From positions 1,922,001-1,986,000 of the forward strand of contig CP051247.1 in NCBI GenBank assembly GCA_017795105.1: a stretch of 64,000 nucleotides of DNA, given 5' to 3'. Below are positions 1 to 13,464 of the stretch, one piece after another (positions within the stretch are counted from its first letter, which is position 1; each line of letters opens with the position of its first letter). A program made the position numbers and the translations under genes. The stretch is from Planctomycetaceae bacterium. Lineage in GTDB: Bacteria > Planctomycetota > Planctomycetia > Planctomycetales > Planctomycetaceae. The notes below the pieces were generated by a model. It saw only the letters and a list, made by a program, of their open reading frames with translations. It had not been told where the DNA came from and made no database searches.

Positions 1-1
1 A

Positions 2-514
2 CGTATCGACCTGTCGCGAATCGCACTCGCTGGTCACTCGTACGGGGCCTATACGACAATGGCCTGCTGCGGGGTGAAGCCGGTCGGCATCGAAGACGAT
101 CTGACCGAACCACGGATCACGCTCGGCATCGGTCTGAGCCCGCTGAGTGCGAACGGCGTTTTCTTCGACAACACAAGCTTCAGGGCGGTGACGACGCCAT
201 TCGTCGGGATCTCCCGAACGCAGGACCTTTTGGGGGATGGCCATCGGGACTTCTTCCGGCTAATGCCGAAAGGCGACAAGCATCTGCTCTGGTTCCACGA
301 TGCGAATCACTTCAGCTTTTCCAATCCCACGGGGGGACCACGCAAACTCCCCCGGACCGACACCGATGTCACCCACGCGCTCAAGCAGATCGTTCCTGCA
401 ATTCTCGACACCTATCTTCAGGGCGGTCCAGAACTCGATGAAGACATCCGCAAGCGGCTCATCAAGAAGAGCCTCGGCGGAACGGTCCGTCGTATTGAGT
501 GGCAGACGAACTGA
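2..514 (+). CDS. alpha/beta hydrolase, C-terminal part (5' end outside window)
   Basis: The frame is already open at the window edge and reads RIDLSRIALAGHSYGAYT, which contains the nucleophile elbow G-H-S-Y-G of serine alpha/beta hydrolases. Further on, FHDANHFSFS carries a histidine placed as the catalytic histidine usually is. The motif order resembles the platelet-activating-factor acetylhydrolase/dienelactone hydrolase-like group, so an esterase or lipase role is inferred; the substrate cannot be told. About 170 residues are visible, and the first half, including any signal peptide, lies upstream. The first ATG in the window (59) is downstream of the elbow and is not the true start. The gene converges on secDF and shares a terminator with it. 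Confidence 0.8.
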   Translation, partial: RIDLSRIALAGHSYGAYTTMACCGVKPVGIEDDLTEPRITLGIGLSPLSANGVFFDNTSFRAVTTPFVGISRTQDLLGDGHRDFFRLMPKGDKHLLWFHDANHFSFSNPTGGPRKLPRTDTDVTHALKQIVPAILDTYLQGGPELDEDIRKRLIKKSLGGTVRRIEWQTN

Positions 515-610
515 TCCCGTTCGACTCAGAGACGAACGACGATTGTATCGTCTGAGTCCCACGGTCCCCCGGCGTCGCAATAGCCCGGCCTTCACTGCAC
601 CTTGCGCATG

Positions 611-645
611 AAAAAAGCACTGCCGATCACCCGGCAGTGCTTTTT
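611..645. terminator. bidirectional intrinsic terminator
   Basis: A perfect 9-bp stem (GCACTGCCG/CGGCAGTGC) with a 6-nt loop is flanked by an A-run on the left and a T-run on the right. It lies between the convergent hydrolase and secDF genes and can stop transcription from both sides. Confidence 0.85.
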
Positions 646-665
646 CGTTTTCGATATCAAATCAC

Positions 666-3608
<2,943 letters not shown>

Positions 3609-3741
3609 TCCGTAGTGTCTTTCGTTTTCAATCGATTGGCAGATCCGGCCAACTTCCGCCGGATAGACTGTTGATGTTGGACTTCTCTGGAATCACTCCC
3701 GAGGGAGGGACCGAAACGTCGTGAGCCAGAAGGCCGCCGGG

Positions 3742-4119
3742 CTAGGCCTCGGACTTCTTCTCGTCGCCTTCGCTCTTCACGACACCTTCGATGCTGCCTC
3801 TGCGAACGCGGATGCGGCTGTTGTCATCCACACGCAGAGTCACCTGACTTCCATCTGCGGAAAAACCGCTGATCGTGCCGAAAATCCCGCCGACGGTCAC
3901 CACCTGATCGTTCTTCTTCAGATTGTTCAGGAAGCTTTCCCGCCCTTTGCGTTCGCGGTTCTGCGGCATCATCACCAGGACCATGTACAGAGCAAACATG
4001 AACAGAATCGGAGGGCCGTATACGCTCAGATAGTCATTAAGACCGGGCTCCTGAGCGACATCGGGAGCATCCTGTGCCAGAAGCAAAACCTGAAGCACCA
4101 GTTGCTCGAACATGTTCAT
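3742..4119 (-). CDS. yajC: preprotein translocase subunit YajC
   Basis: This small accessory subunit of the SecDF-YajC complex has 125 residues. One membrane segment (about 35-52, PPILFMFALYMVLVMMPQ) is followed by the conserved R-K-G-R-E-S-F region and by NDQVVTVGGIFGTISGF, the YajC signature. The charged C-terminal tail is cytoplasmic. It lies 133 bp upstream of secDF and 125 bp downstream of tgt, as in the widespread tgt-yajC-secDF order. The start gives the normal YajC length, with a short extracytoplasmic N-terminus before the helix. Confidence 0.94.
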   Translation of the reverse strand: MNMFEQLVLQVLLLAQDAPDVAQEPGLNDYLSVYGPPILFMFALYMVLVMMPQNRERKGRESFLNNLKKNDQVVTVGGIFGTISGFSADGSQVTLRVDDNSRIRVRRGSIEGVVKSEGDEKKSEA

Positions 4120-4244
4120 GTAACACTTCTCCGGAACCCTTGATCGATTCCGCTATGGACCTGAAAAACGCTGTTTGTTTAAGCCAGAACGGCCCGGAGC
4201 AGGACGTACCCTGAGCCCCGTGCCGCGGCAAAGAATTGCGTATA

Positions 4245-5363
<1,119 letters not shown>

Positions 5364-5366
5364 CAG

Positions 5367-6077
5367 TCAGTCCGCCTTTTCGTCTGGAGCCGCATGATCC
5401 GCGCCTTTCGGATCCTCCGGCAAATGGAGTTGGTCACGATGCAGATGCAGGCCGGGCAAAGCCTTCAGCAAAGCCCGCAGGCCATCGTCGGTGACATTGG
5501 TTCCGTCGAGATAGAACGATTCAAGATCCTGCGTCTCGTGCAGAGCCTGGAGCCCCTCATCGGTGACCGGAGCATCGATCAGATGCAGAAACTTCAGGCT
5601 CGGCAATCCGGCGATCACGGTCAGACTCGCATCGGTCACGTTCGGGCTGCCAAAGCGCAGCAGCTCCAGATTTTCCAGCCCGGAAAGCGCTTGCATCCCT
5701 TCATCACTGAAGGTTCCGTTCGGCAGGTTCAGCATCTTTAAAGACTCAGACTGGCCGATCATCGCCATGAGATCATCGGACACCGGGAATTCGAGCCGCA
5801 AGCGAGTCAGCTCCGGGCATTCCGGCAGCCATTTCAGGTCCTCAGTCGAGACGTCGTTCGCTGCATAGAGCTCGAGCCGCTTCAGCTGCCCGGCGTGAGC
5901 GGACAGGCTGCGAACCTGTTCGCCGGTGACCGGTTCATCGATCACGATGTAGTCGATCAGGCCCTGCTCGAGTGCCTGGATCTGCTGATCCCACAGACTG
6001 ACTTCCTCGACGACCGGCTTCTGTCGAACGCAGCCGGTCACAAGCAGCAACAGCAGTAGAGTGAATCGAAGTCGCAT
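5367..6077 (-). CDS. leucine-rich-repeat lipoprotein
   Basis: The protein has 236 residues. A short lipoprotein signal (MRLRFTLLLLLLVTGC) predicts lipid attachment at Cys16. The rest is a run of about six leucine-rich repeats of 22-25 residues with the pattern L-x-x-L-x-L-x-x-x-x-V-T-D-x-x-L, seen for example in SLKFLHLIDAPVTDEGLQAL. Such repeats usually bind other proteins; no partner can be named. The start codon overlaps the queE stop by one base (TGATG) and tgt follows after 3 bp, so all three are probably co-translated. An envelope LRR protein inside a queuosine/Sec operon is not part of the classical gene order. Confidence 0.85.
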   Translation of the reverse strand: MRLRFTLLLLLLVTGCVRQKPVVEEVSLWDQQIQALEQGLIDYIVIDEPVTGEQVRSLSAHAGQLKRLELYAANDVSTEDLKWLPECPELTRLRLEFPVSDDLMAMIGQSESLKMLNLPNGTFSDEGMQALSGLENLELLRFGSPNVTDASLTVIAGLPSLKFLHLIDAPVTDEGLQALHETQDLESFYLDGTNVTDDGLRALLKALPGLHLHRDQLHLPEDPKGADHAAPDEKAD

Positions 6078-6769
6078 CAGGTCCCCCGTTTGTTGCCGAA
6101 TTGCTGAATCTGCAGCCGGGTCGCCAGGTGAAAGCCGTGGTCCATCGCGAGTGGCTGCAGCCAGTGCAGTTTCTCGGTAAGCACATCGGGCTCGATCGCC
6201 TGCGGCATCAGCCAGACCTGCTCGTTGGCGATCTCAGAGATCTCTTCGAGATACCCGAGCACATCGTCGATATCGCTCGGCTGGTCGATAACGAATTTGA
6301 ACTGGCAGGGATAAGTTTCGAGCAGTTCGCGAATCACATCGGGCCGATGCCGCCGCTGCTCGTGCCGCTCAACCCACTCCGGCGTCTGCCACGGAGTCGA
6401 GTTCTGCCGCTTCGGGCTGATCGACATCAGATCGGCTTCGACATCGGCCAGCACGGTCCCGGCGGTTTCGATGGTGAGGAAGCGTCCGTTCCGTCTCAGA
6501 GCCGCGGTCAGCTCGGGCAGCTGGCGAAACATCATCGGCTCGCCACCCGTAATAACCACATGCGGATGCCACCAGGCATTGGCGGCTTCGACAATCTCGG
6601 CCACCGACATCTCTTCGCCTTCGGGATTCCAGGAGGCGTAGGGCGTATCGCAGAAGTGGCAACGAAGATTGCAGCCGGACAGGCGGATGAACACGCTCGG
6701 CGTGCCCGTATATTGTCCTTCCCCCTGAATCGACGCAAAAATCTCAGAAACCAGCACGAAACGCAGCAC
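6077..6769 (-). CDS. queE: 7-carboxy-7-deazaguanine synthase (radical SAM)
   Basis: QueE is a radical-SAM enzyme that makes 7-carboxy-7-deazaguanine from 6-carboxytetrahydropterin for queuosine and related bases. The N-terminus VSEIFASIQGEGQYTGTPS is the family hallmark. It is followed by CNLRCHFC (C-x3-C-x2-C), which binds the [4Fe-4S] cluster, and by VITGGEPMM, part of the SAM site. The 230-residue length is normal. The start codon is GTG; a second GTG a few codons later is possible. It is the first gene of the operon that ends in tgt-yajC-secDF, so it likely feeds the Tgt encoded two genes downstream. QueC, QueD and QueF are not in the window. Confidence 0.93.
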   Translation of the reverse strand: MLRFVLVSEIFASIQGEGQYTGTPSVFIRLSGCNLRCHFCDTPYASWNPEGEEMSVAEIVEAANAWWHPHVVITGGEPMMFRQLPELTAALRRNGRFLTIETAGTVLADVEADLMSISPKRQNSTPWQTPEWVERHEQRRHRPDVIRELLETYPCQFKFVIDQPSDIDDVLGYLEEISEIANEQVWLMPQAIEPDVLTEKLHWLQPLAMDHGFHLATRLQIQQFGNKRGT

Positions 6770-6896
6770 TCCCGGCGAAAACCGCCACCCAAAAGAACCA
6801 AAGCCGGCAGATTCTACGCGGACAGCTCACACATGTCGAACGCGCCGAAAAGTCGCCCCCGCCACCGGTGTGCGTGACAATCGGTGATTGTGAACC

Positions 6897-6931
<35 letters not shown>

Positions 6932-6968
6932 TCTGCGTCCACTGACAGTTCTCGAGGCTCCAACCTGC

Positions 6969-7243
6969 AGGGCAGGCTCCCGCAAGGGTGGCACAGACAT
7001 TCCTGTCTGTGCGTAATCGACGCTTCATCTCATTGGCCGTCGATCAGGACGATCCGTCGCCATCATTGTCTCGCAAAAGGGGACCTGATTCCGCAGCCCT
7101 GTTTTTCGTCCACAGACAGGAATGTCTGTGCCACCGACTGAAGGTGACGGCAATACCCGTGGGCACGGCATACCACATTAATGAACCACTTCATGCTGAA
7201 GACAGGCCTTCTGTTGCTTTGCAACAGAATCTCTGTGCCATCC
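6969..7243. repeat. composite repeat, copy A (left flank of DUF1559 cassette)
   Basis: This ~275-bp block recurs in the same orientation at 9405-9675. Both begin with GGCAGGCTCCCGCAAGGGTGG and end in GTGCCATCC, with near-identical segments between. Inside are a hairpin GCACAGACA-TTCC-TGTCTGTGC (6991-7012), its 24-nt inverted copy (7111-7134), and a minus-strand double-hairpin element (7199-7243). Reading frames that cross it are artefacts of the repeat. Confidence 0.85.
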
Positions 7244-7297
7244 TTTTTCGACAGAGCTCACAGTTACATATTTACACCACGCCACGAACGTGGCATT

Positions 7298-8245
7298 ATG
7301 TTCAACACCCCTTCTTTGCGGCCATGTCTTCAGATGGTGTCATCTATGCCACGTGCCCGTTCGCGCGATCTTCGTTCCGGGGTCAGTCTCGTTGAAGTGC
7401 TGACCGTGATCGGCATTCTCTCGCTGCTCGTTGCATTGTTTCTGCCGGCGGTGCAGGCTTCACGAGAATCGGCTCGCCAGGCGCACTGCAAATCGAATCT
7501 CAACCAGATCATGTTGGCGCAGCACCAGTATCTGGGGATTCACGGTGTCTTCCCCGCCCTCGAAGGGCACTTCCATTTGCGGATTGCCGGGATGATCGAA
7601 TCCCCGAACCCCGATCAGTACACAACATCCTCAGTCTACACCTGTCCGACCGACGCGGAGGCGCTGGGGTTTGTGCGTACCGGTGCGTTGAGCTCGTATC
7701 TGGGGAGCATCGGCCTGAAGAGGGACGGGTACCGGGGCATTGGAGACGGCTTCAGCGGTGGCTATCTCCCGGATACATTCCACGGGGAGACCTACCTCAG
7801 CGACAGCCATATGAAGGACGGTCTGTCGAACACGGCCGCGGTCGGGGAATGTCTGGCGATTCCCTCGTTTTACACCCACGACGTGGACTGGGACGACTAT
7901 CCTCAACTCTGGAATCGGCTGCTTCGCCTGACCGACACGCGGTATAACGATCTGACCACCATGGCCGATGACTGTCAGTTCAACGCGGGCCGCCCCCGTG
8001 TGAGACAGTATCCCACGACATTCTATAATCACATCCTGCCGCCGAATCAGCACACGTGCACGAACGGCCGACCGTTTGATCCGTATCTCGATTATCCGGT
8101 CACCAGCAGCAGTCTGCACCGCGGTGGCGTGAATCTGGCCATGGCGGATGGATCGGTGCGGTTCGTCTCCGAAACCATCAGCCGCAACGTCTGGTGGGCG
8201 ATCGGAACACGCAGCGGAGGCGAGACGATCGGTCTCGACGAATGA
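7298..8245 (+). CDS. DUF1559 prepilin-like protein (H-X9-DG)
   Basis: This planctomycete-type pseudopilin has a type IV prepilin signal: a basic leader, then Gly and VSLVEVLTVIGILSLLVALFLP, where prepilin peptidase would cleave and methylate. The globular part is DUF1559, and the C-terminus has HRGGVNLAMADGSVRF, the H-X9-DG motif. DUF1559 paralogues are very numerous in planctomycetes and are thought to be surface or pilus-like; the exact role is unknown. The start is uncertain: the frame stays open upstream to 7181, but that part is repeat sequence. ATGs at 7298, 7334 and 7346 are candidates, and 7346 would give the shortest classical leader. The stop overlaps the next gene by ATGA. Confidence 0.88.
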   Translation: MFNTPSLRPCLQMVSSMPRARSRDLRSGVSLVEVLTVIGILSLLVALFLPAVQASRESARQAHCKSNLNQIMLAQHQYLGIHGVFPALEGHFHLRIAGMIESPNPDQYTTSSVYTCPTDAEALGFVRTGALSSYLGSIGLKRDGYRGIGDGFSGGYLPDTFHGETYLSDSHMKDGLSNTAAVGECLAIPSFYTHDVDWDDYPQLWNRLLRLTDTRYNDLTTMADDCQFNAGRPRVRQYPTTFYNHILPPNQHTCTNGRPFDPYLDYPVTSSSLHRGGVNLAMADGSVRFVSETISRNVWWAIGTRSGGETIGLDE

Positions 8246-8820
8246 GGATGAGCAAGTCTTTCAGGAAGTGGACCGCTCTGGTCGTTGCCGCGATCCTCCT
8301 GCTGCTGGCGTGGGACTGGTACACGCTGTACACAGCGGAGGACAAGTTCGACCACGGTCCCCTGTCGCTTCTCAACAAGCGGCCAGCGCATATTTATACG
8401 GAACGCGTTAACGACTGGTCTCTGCTGATCAAGGGGAGAAAGCTGGCCGACCAGCATCACGAACTTCACATTGGCGAAGAACTGCATTTCACCGGTCACC
8501 TGCATGCAGCTCTTGAGAAAATTCCGCCCGCCTCTTCGAAGACTCTTGTCGTCAGTGTCCGCCCAGCCGATGAAGTACGCGTTGACAAAGAGTGGCCGGT
8601 CGGCGGGAAGTACTTCTATTTGGATTGGGGTTGCAGTTCGTCCAACGATGGACGGGACATTGATCACAAGACGACGGTCAGAGAAAAGGTTTTCTCTCCC
8701 GGTGAATACTATGGACGAATCTATTTCACCGTTGAGGACCGGGATGCCGGCGAAAACACCATCGATCTCCTCGCAACCTGCACGTTCACGCTGCTCGCAC
8801 CTGAGAAAGTCAACGAATGA
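8242..8820 (+). CDS. membrane-anchored hypothetical protein, tandem paralogue 1
   Basis: I do not recognise this family. The 192-residue protein has a basic N-terminus, one membrane segment (TALVVAAILLLLAWDWYTLY, about 10-29), and a probably extracytoplasmic domain of mixed strands. The start is taken at the ATGA overlap with the DUF1559 stop; a second ATG follows two codons later. The next gene is a clear paralogue sharing long blocks such as TAEDKFDHGPLSLL and DAGENTIDLLATCTFTLLAP. Tight coupling to a DUF1559 gene suggests a joint role at the cell surface, for example as a minor accessory protein. That is inference. Confidence 0.8.
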   Translation: MRMSKSFRKWTALVVAAILLLLAWDWYTLYTAEDKFDHGPLSLLNKRPAHIYTERVNDWSLLIKGRKLADQHHELHIGEELHFTGHLHAALEKIPPASSKTLVVSVRPADEVRVDKEWPVGGKYFYLDWGCSSSNDGRDIDHKTTVREKVFSPGEYYGRIYFTVEDRDAGENTIDLLATCTFTLLAPEKVNE

Positions 8821-9374
8821 AGGTGACGAAGTGGAGGACGCTGGTCGTTGCTGCGATCCTCCTGCTGCTGGCATGGGACTGGTACAGACTGCGTACGGCG
8901 GAAGATAAGTTCGACCACGGTCCCCTGTCGCTTCTTGACAAGCGTCCCACGCATAACAACCCGGAACGGGTTGAAGACTGGTCTCTGCTGATCAACGGTA
9001 AAACACTCGCCGGCCAGCATCATGAAATTCGTATCGGTGAAGAACTGCATTTCACCGGACACGTGTCACCGGTGATTAGCAAACTCCCGCCAGGAGGGAT
9101 TTCGCTGCTGTTGGTCGCGCTTCGTCCCGCAGAGCGATTCAAGATCGACGAGCCGTGGGACGTCGAAGGAATGGACTTCCAGCTCGAATGGCGCTGCGGC
9201 GCGATTACCGAAGACCGGATCATTGATAATAAAACCTTCGCGAGCGGTCATGTCTATTCACCGGGAGACTACAACGCCCGCATTTACTACACGGTGGAAG
9301 ACCAGGACGCCGGTGAGAATACGATCGATCTCCTGGCGACCTGCACCTTCACGCTGCTCGCGCCGGAACGATAG
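8817..9374 (+). CDS. membrane-anchored hypothetical protein, tandem paralogue 2
   Basis: This 185-residue protein matches its upstream neighbour along the whole length (roughly two thirds identical by eye): an N-terminal membrane helix (LVVAAILLLLAWDWYRL), then EDWSLLINGKTLAGQHHEIRIGEELHFTGH and a conserved tail. It overlaps the upstream gene by ATGA, so the three genes form one translationally coupled unit. The pair arose by tandem duplication. The most divergent part is the middle, near residues 80-125, where substrate or partner choice might differ. No known domain was recognised. Confidence 0.8.
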   Translation: MKVTKWRTLVVAAILLLLAWDWYRLRTAEDKFDHGPLSLLDKRPTHNNPERVEDWSLLINGKTLAGQHHEIRIGEELHFTGHVSPVISKLPPGGISLLLVALRPAERFKIDEPWDVEGMDFQLEWRCGAITEDRIIDNKTFASGHVYSPGDYNARIYYTVEDQDAGENTIDLLATCTFTLLAPER

Positions 9375-9404
9375 CGGACGCTTCGAGGAGACCGCGCCAA
9401 ATGT

Positions 9405-9675
9405 AGGGCAGGCTCCCGCAAGGGTGGCACAGACATTCCTGTCTGTGCGTAATCGACGTTTCATTTGCCGTCGATGAACACAATACGAGGGGATCATCGT
9501 CTTACGAATTCTCCGTGCCTAATTCCGCAGCCCTGTTTTTCGTCCACAGACAGGAATGTCTGTGCCACCGACTGAAGGTGACGGCAAGCCGTGGGGCACG
9601 GCATACCACAGTAATGAACCACTCCATGCTGAAGACAGGTGCCTGGCCACACAGAGATGAATCTCTGTGCCATCC
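9405..9675. repeat. composite repeat, copy B (right flank of DUF1559 cassette)
   Basis: This is the second copy of the block at 6969-7243, in the same orientation. It again has the hairpin at 9427-9448, its inverted copy at 9545-9568, and a minus-strand element at 9632-9675 whose arms read CACAGAGAT/ATCTCTGTG. Identity is high in blocks but the central ~60 bp differ. Together with copy A it brackets the three-gene cassette. Confidence 0.85.
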
Positions 9676-9681
9676 CCATTG

Positions 9682-9717
9682 AAAAAGCCTCATGCCACTT
9701 TCGTGACATGAGGCTTT
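9682..9717 (-). terminator. intrinsic terminator of the oxidoreductase gene
   Basis: An 11-bp stem (AAAGCCTCATG/CATGAGGCTTT) is followed, on the minus strand, by a short T-run. It lies 20 bp past the stop of the minus-strand oxidoreductase gene. Confidence 0.75.
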
Positions 9718-9736
9718 GGTTCATTCGCGGAATCGC

Positions 9737-11248
<1,512 letters not shown>

Positions 11249-11464
11249 TATGAGAATCCCAGTCAGGAAGGTGGAAAGAAGCCGATTCGCTGGGGACATC
11301 CTCACGGGAGACCGCACCCCGAGGACATGGAACCGACTGCAGGGTCGACACATCGATAAATGTTAATCGAATACGAGCCTGTTTTTCAATTACTGAACGC
11401 GATTTCGGACTGAACGGAGAGAGACCGATCCGGTTCTTCGTGAACTGCGGACTGGAGAAATGAG

Positions 11465-11953
11465 ATGATTGATACGCCCCTGAATCCGCTGCAAATCCAC
11501 GAACATTACATGCGGCAGGCCCTTGCCGAAGCCGAAGCGGCGTTCGAAGAACAGGAAGTTCCCATCGGAGCGGTGATCGTTTACGAGGGCGAAATCATCG
11601 GAGCGGCTCACAATCAGCGGGAAACACTTCGCGATCCGACCGCACATGCCGAGATGATCGCCATGACCCAGGCGGCGGAGGCCCTCGGCGACTGGCGGCT
11701 CGAACACTGCATGCTCTACGTCACCCTCGAACCCTGCCCCATGTGCGCCGGCGGCATCGTGCAGGCACGGATTCCGACCGTGATTTACGGGGCCAGCGAT
11801 CCCAAAGCGGGTGCCTGCCATTCGCTCTACTCCATCACCGACGATGCCCGCCTGAACCACCGGGCCGGCGTCCTCGGCGGCGTCCTGGCCGAAGAATCCA
11901 AGCACCTTTTGCAATCTTTCTTCCGCCAGCAGCGAGCCCTAGGCAAGAAGTAA
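11465..11953 (+). CDS. tadA: tRNA adenosine(34) deaminase TadA
   Basis: TadA deaminates A34 to inosine in tRNA-Arg(ACG), which allows wobble decoding. The 162-residue protein carries the zinc deaminase motifs HAEMIAM (His ligand and catalytic Glu) and PCPMCAGGI (two Cys ligands). The substrate-loop residues around GASDPKAGACHSLYSI also fit TadA rather than a cytosine or guanine deaminase. The N-terminus is a little longer than in the E. coli enzyme; an internal Met at residue 16 is a second possible start. It is monocistronic and is followed by a repeat-rich spacer. Confidence 0.93.
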   Translation: MIDTPLNPLQIHEHYMRQALAEAEAAFEEQEVPIGAVIVYEGEIIGAAHNQRETLRDPTAHAEMIAMTQAAEALGDWRLEHCMLYVTLEPCPMCAGGIVQARIPTVIYGASDPKAGACHSLYSITDDARLNHRAGVLGGVLAEESKHLLQSFFRQQRALGKK

Positions 11954-11970
11954 TCAAGCGACAAGCCTCG

Positions 11971-12022
11971 GGATGGCGCAGAGATTTCTCTCTGTGTTGC
12001 AGAGCAACAAGAGGCCTGTCTT
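11971..12022 (+). repeat. double-hairpin REP-like element
   Basis: The element reads GGATGG, hairpin 1 (CAGAGA/TCTCTG arms), hairpin 2 (GTTGC-AGA-GCAAC), then AGAGGCCTGTCTT. Relatives with the same order occur at 7199-7243, 9632-9675, 12055-12100, 12171-12220 and 25029-25080. It lies just after tadA and may also cap its transcript. Confidence 0.7.
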
Positions 12023-12054
12023 AACGCGTCGATCGCTCCGTTAAGCAGGATAAC

Positions 12055-12220
12055 GGATGACTCAGATGCGTGCGTCTGAGTGGCAACGCCACAAGAGGCC
12101 GGTGACCGACGCTCTTGAGCCAGGCGTCTCGACTCTGACAGAAAAAAAGGTTTGTTGCTCGGACGATGAACAGCTTCTTCCTGCGACTTCGTCACCCAGA
12201 CGCACGCGTCTGGGCCATCC
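12055..12220. repeat. inverted pair of double-hairpin REP-like elements
   Basis: A plus-strand copy (12055-12100) has stems CTCAGATGC/GCGTCTGAG and TGGC/GCCA. A minus-strand copy (12171-12220) has stems CCCAGACGC/GCGTCTGGG and GAC-GAA-GTC. Both start with GGATG and have the same layout as the element at 11971, although the stem bases differ. The inverted pairing resembles a bacterial interspersed mosaic element. Confidence 0.7.
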
Positions 12221-12270
12221 CTTCACTACGCTTTCAGCTCGTTTGCAAGGGGTTTGTTCGGCGATTTCGT

Positions 12271-12501
12271 TCAATTCTTCGGCTTGAGGCAAACCGGACG
12301 CGTTTCAGAGTTCCCGGCGGGAAAACATTCTCCGGACGCCGTAAAGTGCATAACCGCCACAACCTGAACTCCATTCACAAATGATGGCGTGAATCGAATA
12401 GAGTTTGGCATTCCTTCTTGAGTCGTACCTTCCGTTTTCACATGCTCAGGATGTTGCCAAAACGCAACACCCACCGCATCCAAGGTCAGACGAGTCTGCA
12501 C
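12271..12501 (-). CDS. possible small hypothetical protein or gene remnant
   Basis: A 76-codon frame starts with GTG and reads sensibly in its middle (GMPNSIRFTPSFVNGVQVVAVMHF). It has no recognised family, no clear ribosome-binding site, and base use more AT-rich than its neighbours. It could be a small gene, the tail of a decayed one, or chance. The remaining spacer between tadA and the gene at 12554 holds only palindromic repeats. Confidence 0.3.
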   Translation of the reverse strand: MQTRLTLDAVGVAFWQHPEHVKTEGTTQEGMPNSIRFTPSFVNGVQVVAVMHFTASGECFPAGNSETRPVCLKPKN

Positions 12502-12553
12502 GAGAAACTGCTGCGACGCGTGGCCCGGACATTTTTTCGAAAACGGTAACGAT

Positions 12554-12952
12554 ATGGCTTTTCCCCCAAGCTGGATCGAGAACTTTGTACATCAGCTCTC
12601 GTACAGCATCTTCCCTCACGAACTGCCGACCCCACTGGGGTGCCATTACCATCAGGAACAGGGAGCCTGGGAAGTCGCTCTGTTTCCCTCGATGCGTCGC
12701 GTGAAGGATCAACGCCGGCAGCAGGACTCGCTGTCCCCGGCGGCTTTCTCCTTCGACATCCAGCAGGCGCTGCCGCTGTTCGAAGAACTGCATCACCTCG
12801 ACTGGGTCGCGATGCCGATGACCGGCGAGAACGAAGTCGGACCACACCTGCTGTTCGAAGGCATTGTTGAAGGCGAGCCCGTGCTCATCCGCGTCTGTGC
12901 GGAAATCCCCCGCCGCTTTCAGTCCGATCCGGACCTGATTATCTCGGCGTAG
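12554..12952 (+). CDS. conserved-looking hypothetical protein
   Basis: The 132-residue protein is soluble, with no signal peptide or membrane helix. Its composition (W, H, aromatic and acidic residues spread evenly, with patterned hydrophobics such as FDIQQALPLFEELHHLDWVAMPM) looks like a genuine folded domain. I do not recognise the family. The frame was preferred over an overlapping opposite-strand frame (12446-12847) because its codon positions show the expected GC3 bias and its residue make-up is more protein-like. It appears to be transcribed alone. Confidence 0.65.
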   Translation: MAFPPSWIENFVHQLSYSIFPHELPTPLGCHYHQEQGAWEVALFPSMRRVKDQRRQQDSLSPAAFSFDIQQALPLFEELHHLDWVAMPMTGENEVGPHLLFEGIVEGEPVLIRVCAEIPRRFQSDPDLIISA

Positions 12953-13075
12953 TCCGTCCCGCAGGCCGGGATCGCAAAGTGTATCCCGGCTCGGTTTACA
13001 GACGATCGAGATGAGCTTCGCAGACGTGCGCCCATGATTTGAGGCAACAGTTTTCGAAACAGCTCACCCCCATTT

Positions 13076-13102
13076 GCTGGGATACGCTTCGCTATCCCAT
13101 CC
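13076..13102. repeat. REP-like palindrome GGGATA..TATCCC
   Basis: The sequence forms a hairpin with arms GGGATACG/CGCTATCCC, and on the minus strand it starts with GGATGG. A close relative lies at 24971-24997. It sits just past the stop of the 88-residue minus-strand gene. Confidence 0.55.
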
Positions 13103-13115
13103 TACTGCTTAACGC

Positions 13116-13382
13116 CTAGTCCACCTGCTCCATCCATTCGCGGCCTTCGGGGGTAAGCTCGAGGCGTTCGTCGTTCAGGCGGCGGATGTAGCGGCGTTCG
13201 AGCAGAAATCTCAGGCCGGTCGTGAAATCATTCAGCGCATTCTGGCCGCGGCGTTTCAGGAAGTCTTCCCGCAGCTCGTGGATGGTTCGCTCGGGAGCTG
13301 TGTAGTTCAGAACATCCTGATAGCTCTCCAGAATCACCCGGGCGAGAGAGGCGTCGTCGTTGGGAAGTTGTTCGTCTGTCAT
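13116..13382 (-). CDS. small hypothetical protein, winged-helix-like C-terminus
   Basis: This 88-residue acidic protein has two predicted helices (SLARVILESYQDVLNY, IHELREDFLKRR) followed by a region that resembles the end of a winged-helix domain: FTTGLRFLLERRYIRRLNDERLELTPEGREWM, quoted here in parts, with L-T-P-E-G-R-E as the typical wing and last helix. It may bind DNA or another protein, but this is inference. It is divergent from the surface-protein gene at 13718, and a strong palindrome lies between them. Confidence 0.65.
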   Translation of the reverse strand: MTDEQLPNDDASLARVILESYQDVLNYTAPERTIHELREDFLKRRGQNALNDFTTGLRFLLERRYIRRLNDERLELTPEGREWMEQVD

Positions 13383-13464
13383 GAGTTAAGCGGGGCATCT
13401 TCACTGGAGGATCGACGGGAAACGGGGCGGACTCTCGGCTGTGGGAGCCATCGGACTGCATCGG

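Noticed and set aside
6969..9675. Composite transposon
   Set aside because: The flanking repeats are in direct orientation and consist of palindromes; no transposase lies inside, so only a repeat-bracketed cassette is claimed.
9494..9724. 76-residue minus-strand frame in the repeat
   Set aside because: It consists of repeat copy B and the oxidoreductase terminator; the same frame recurs wherever the repeat occurs.
12446..12847. 133-residue minus-strand frame
   Set aside because: It overlaps the better supported 12554-12952 gene, and its composition is less protein-like.
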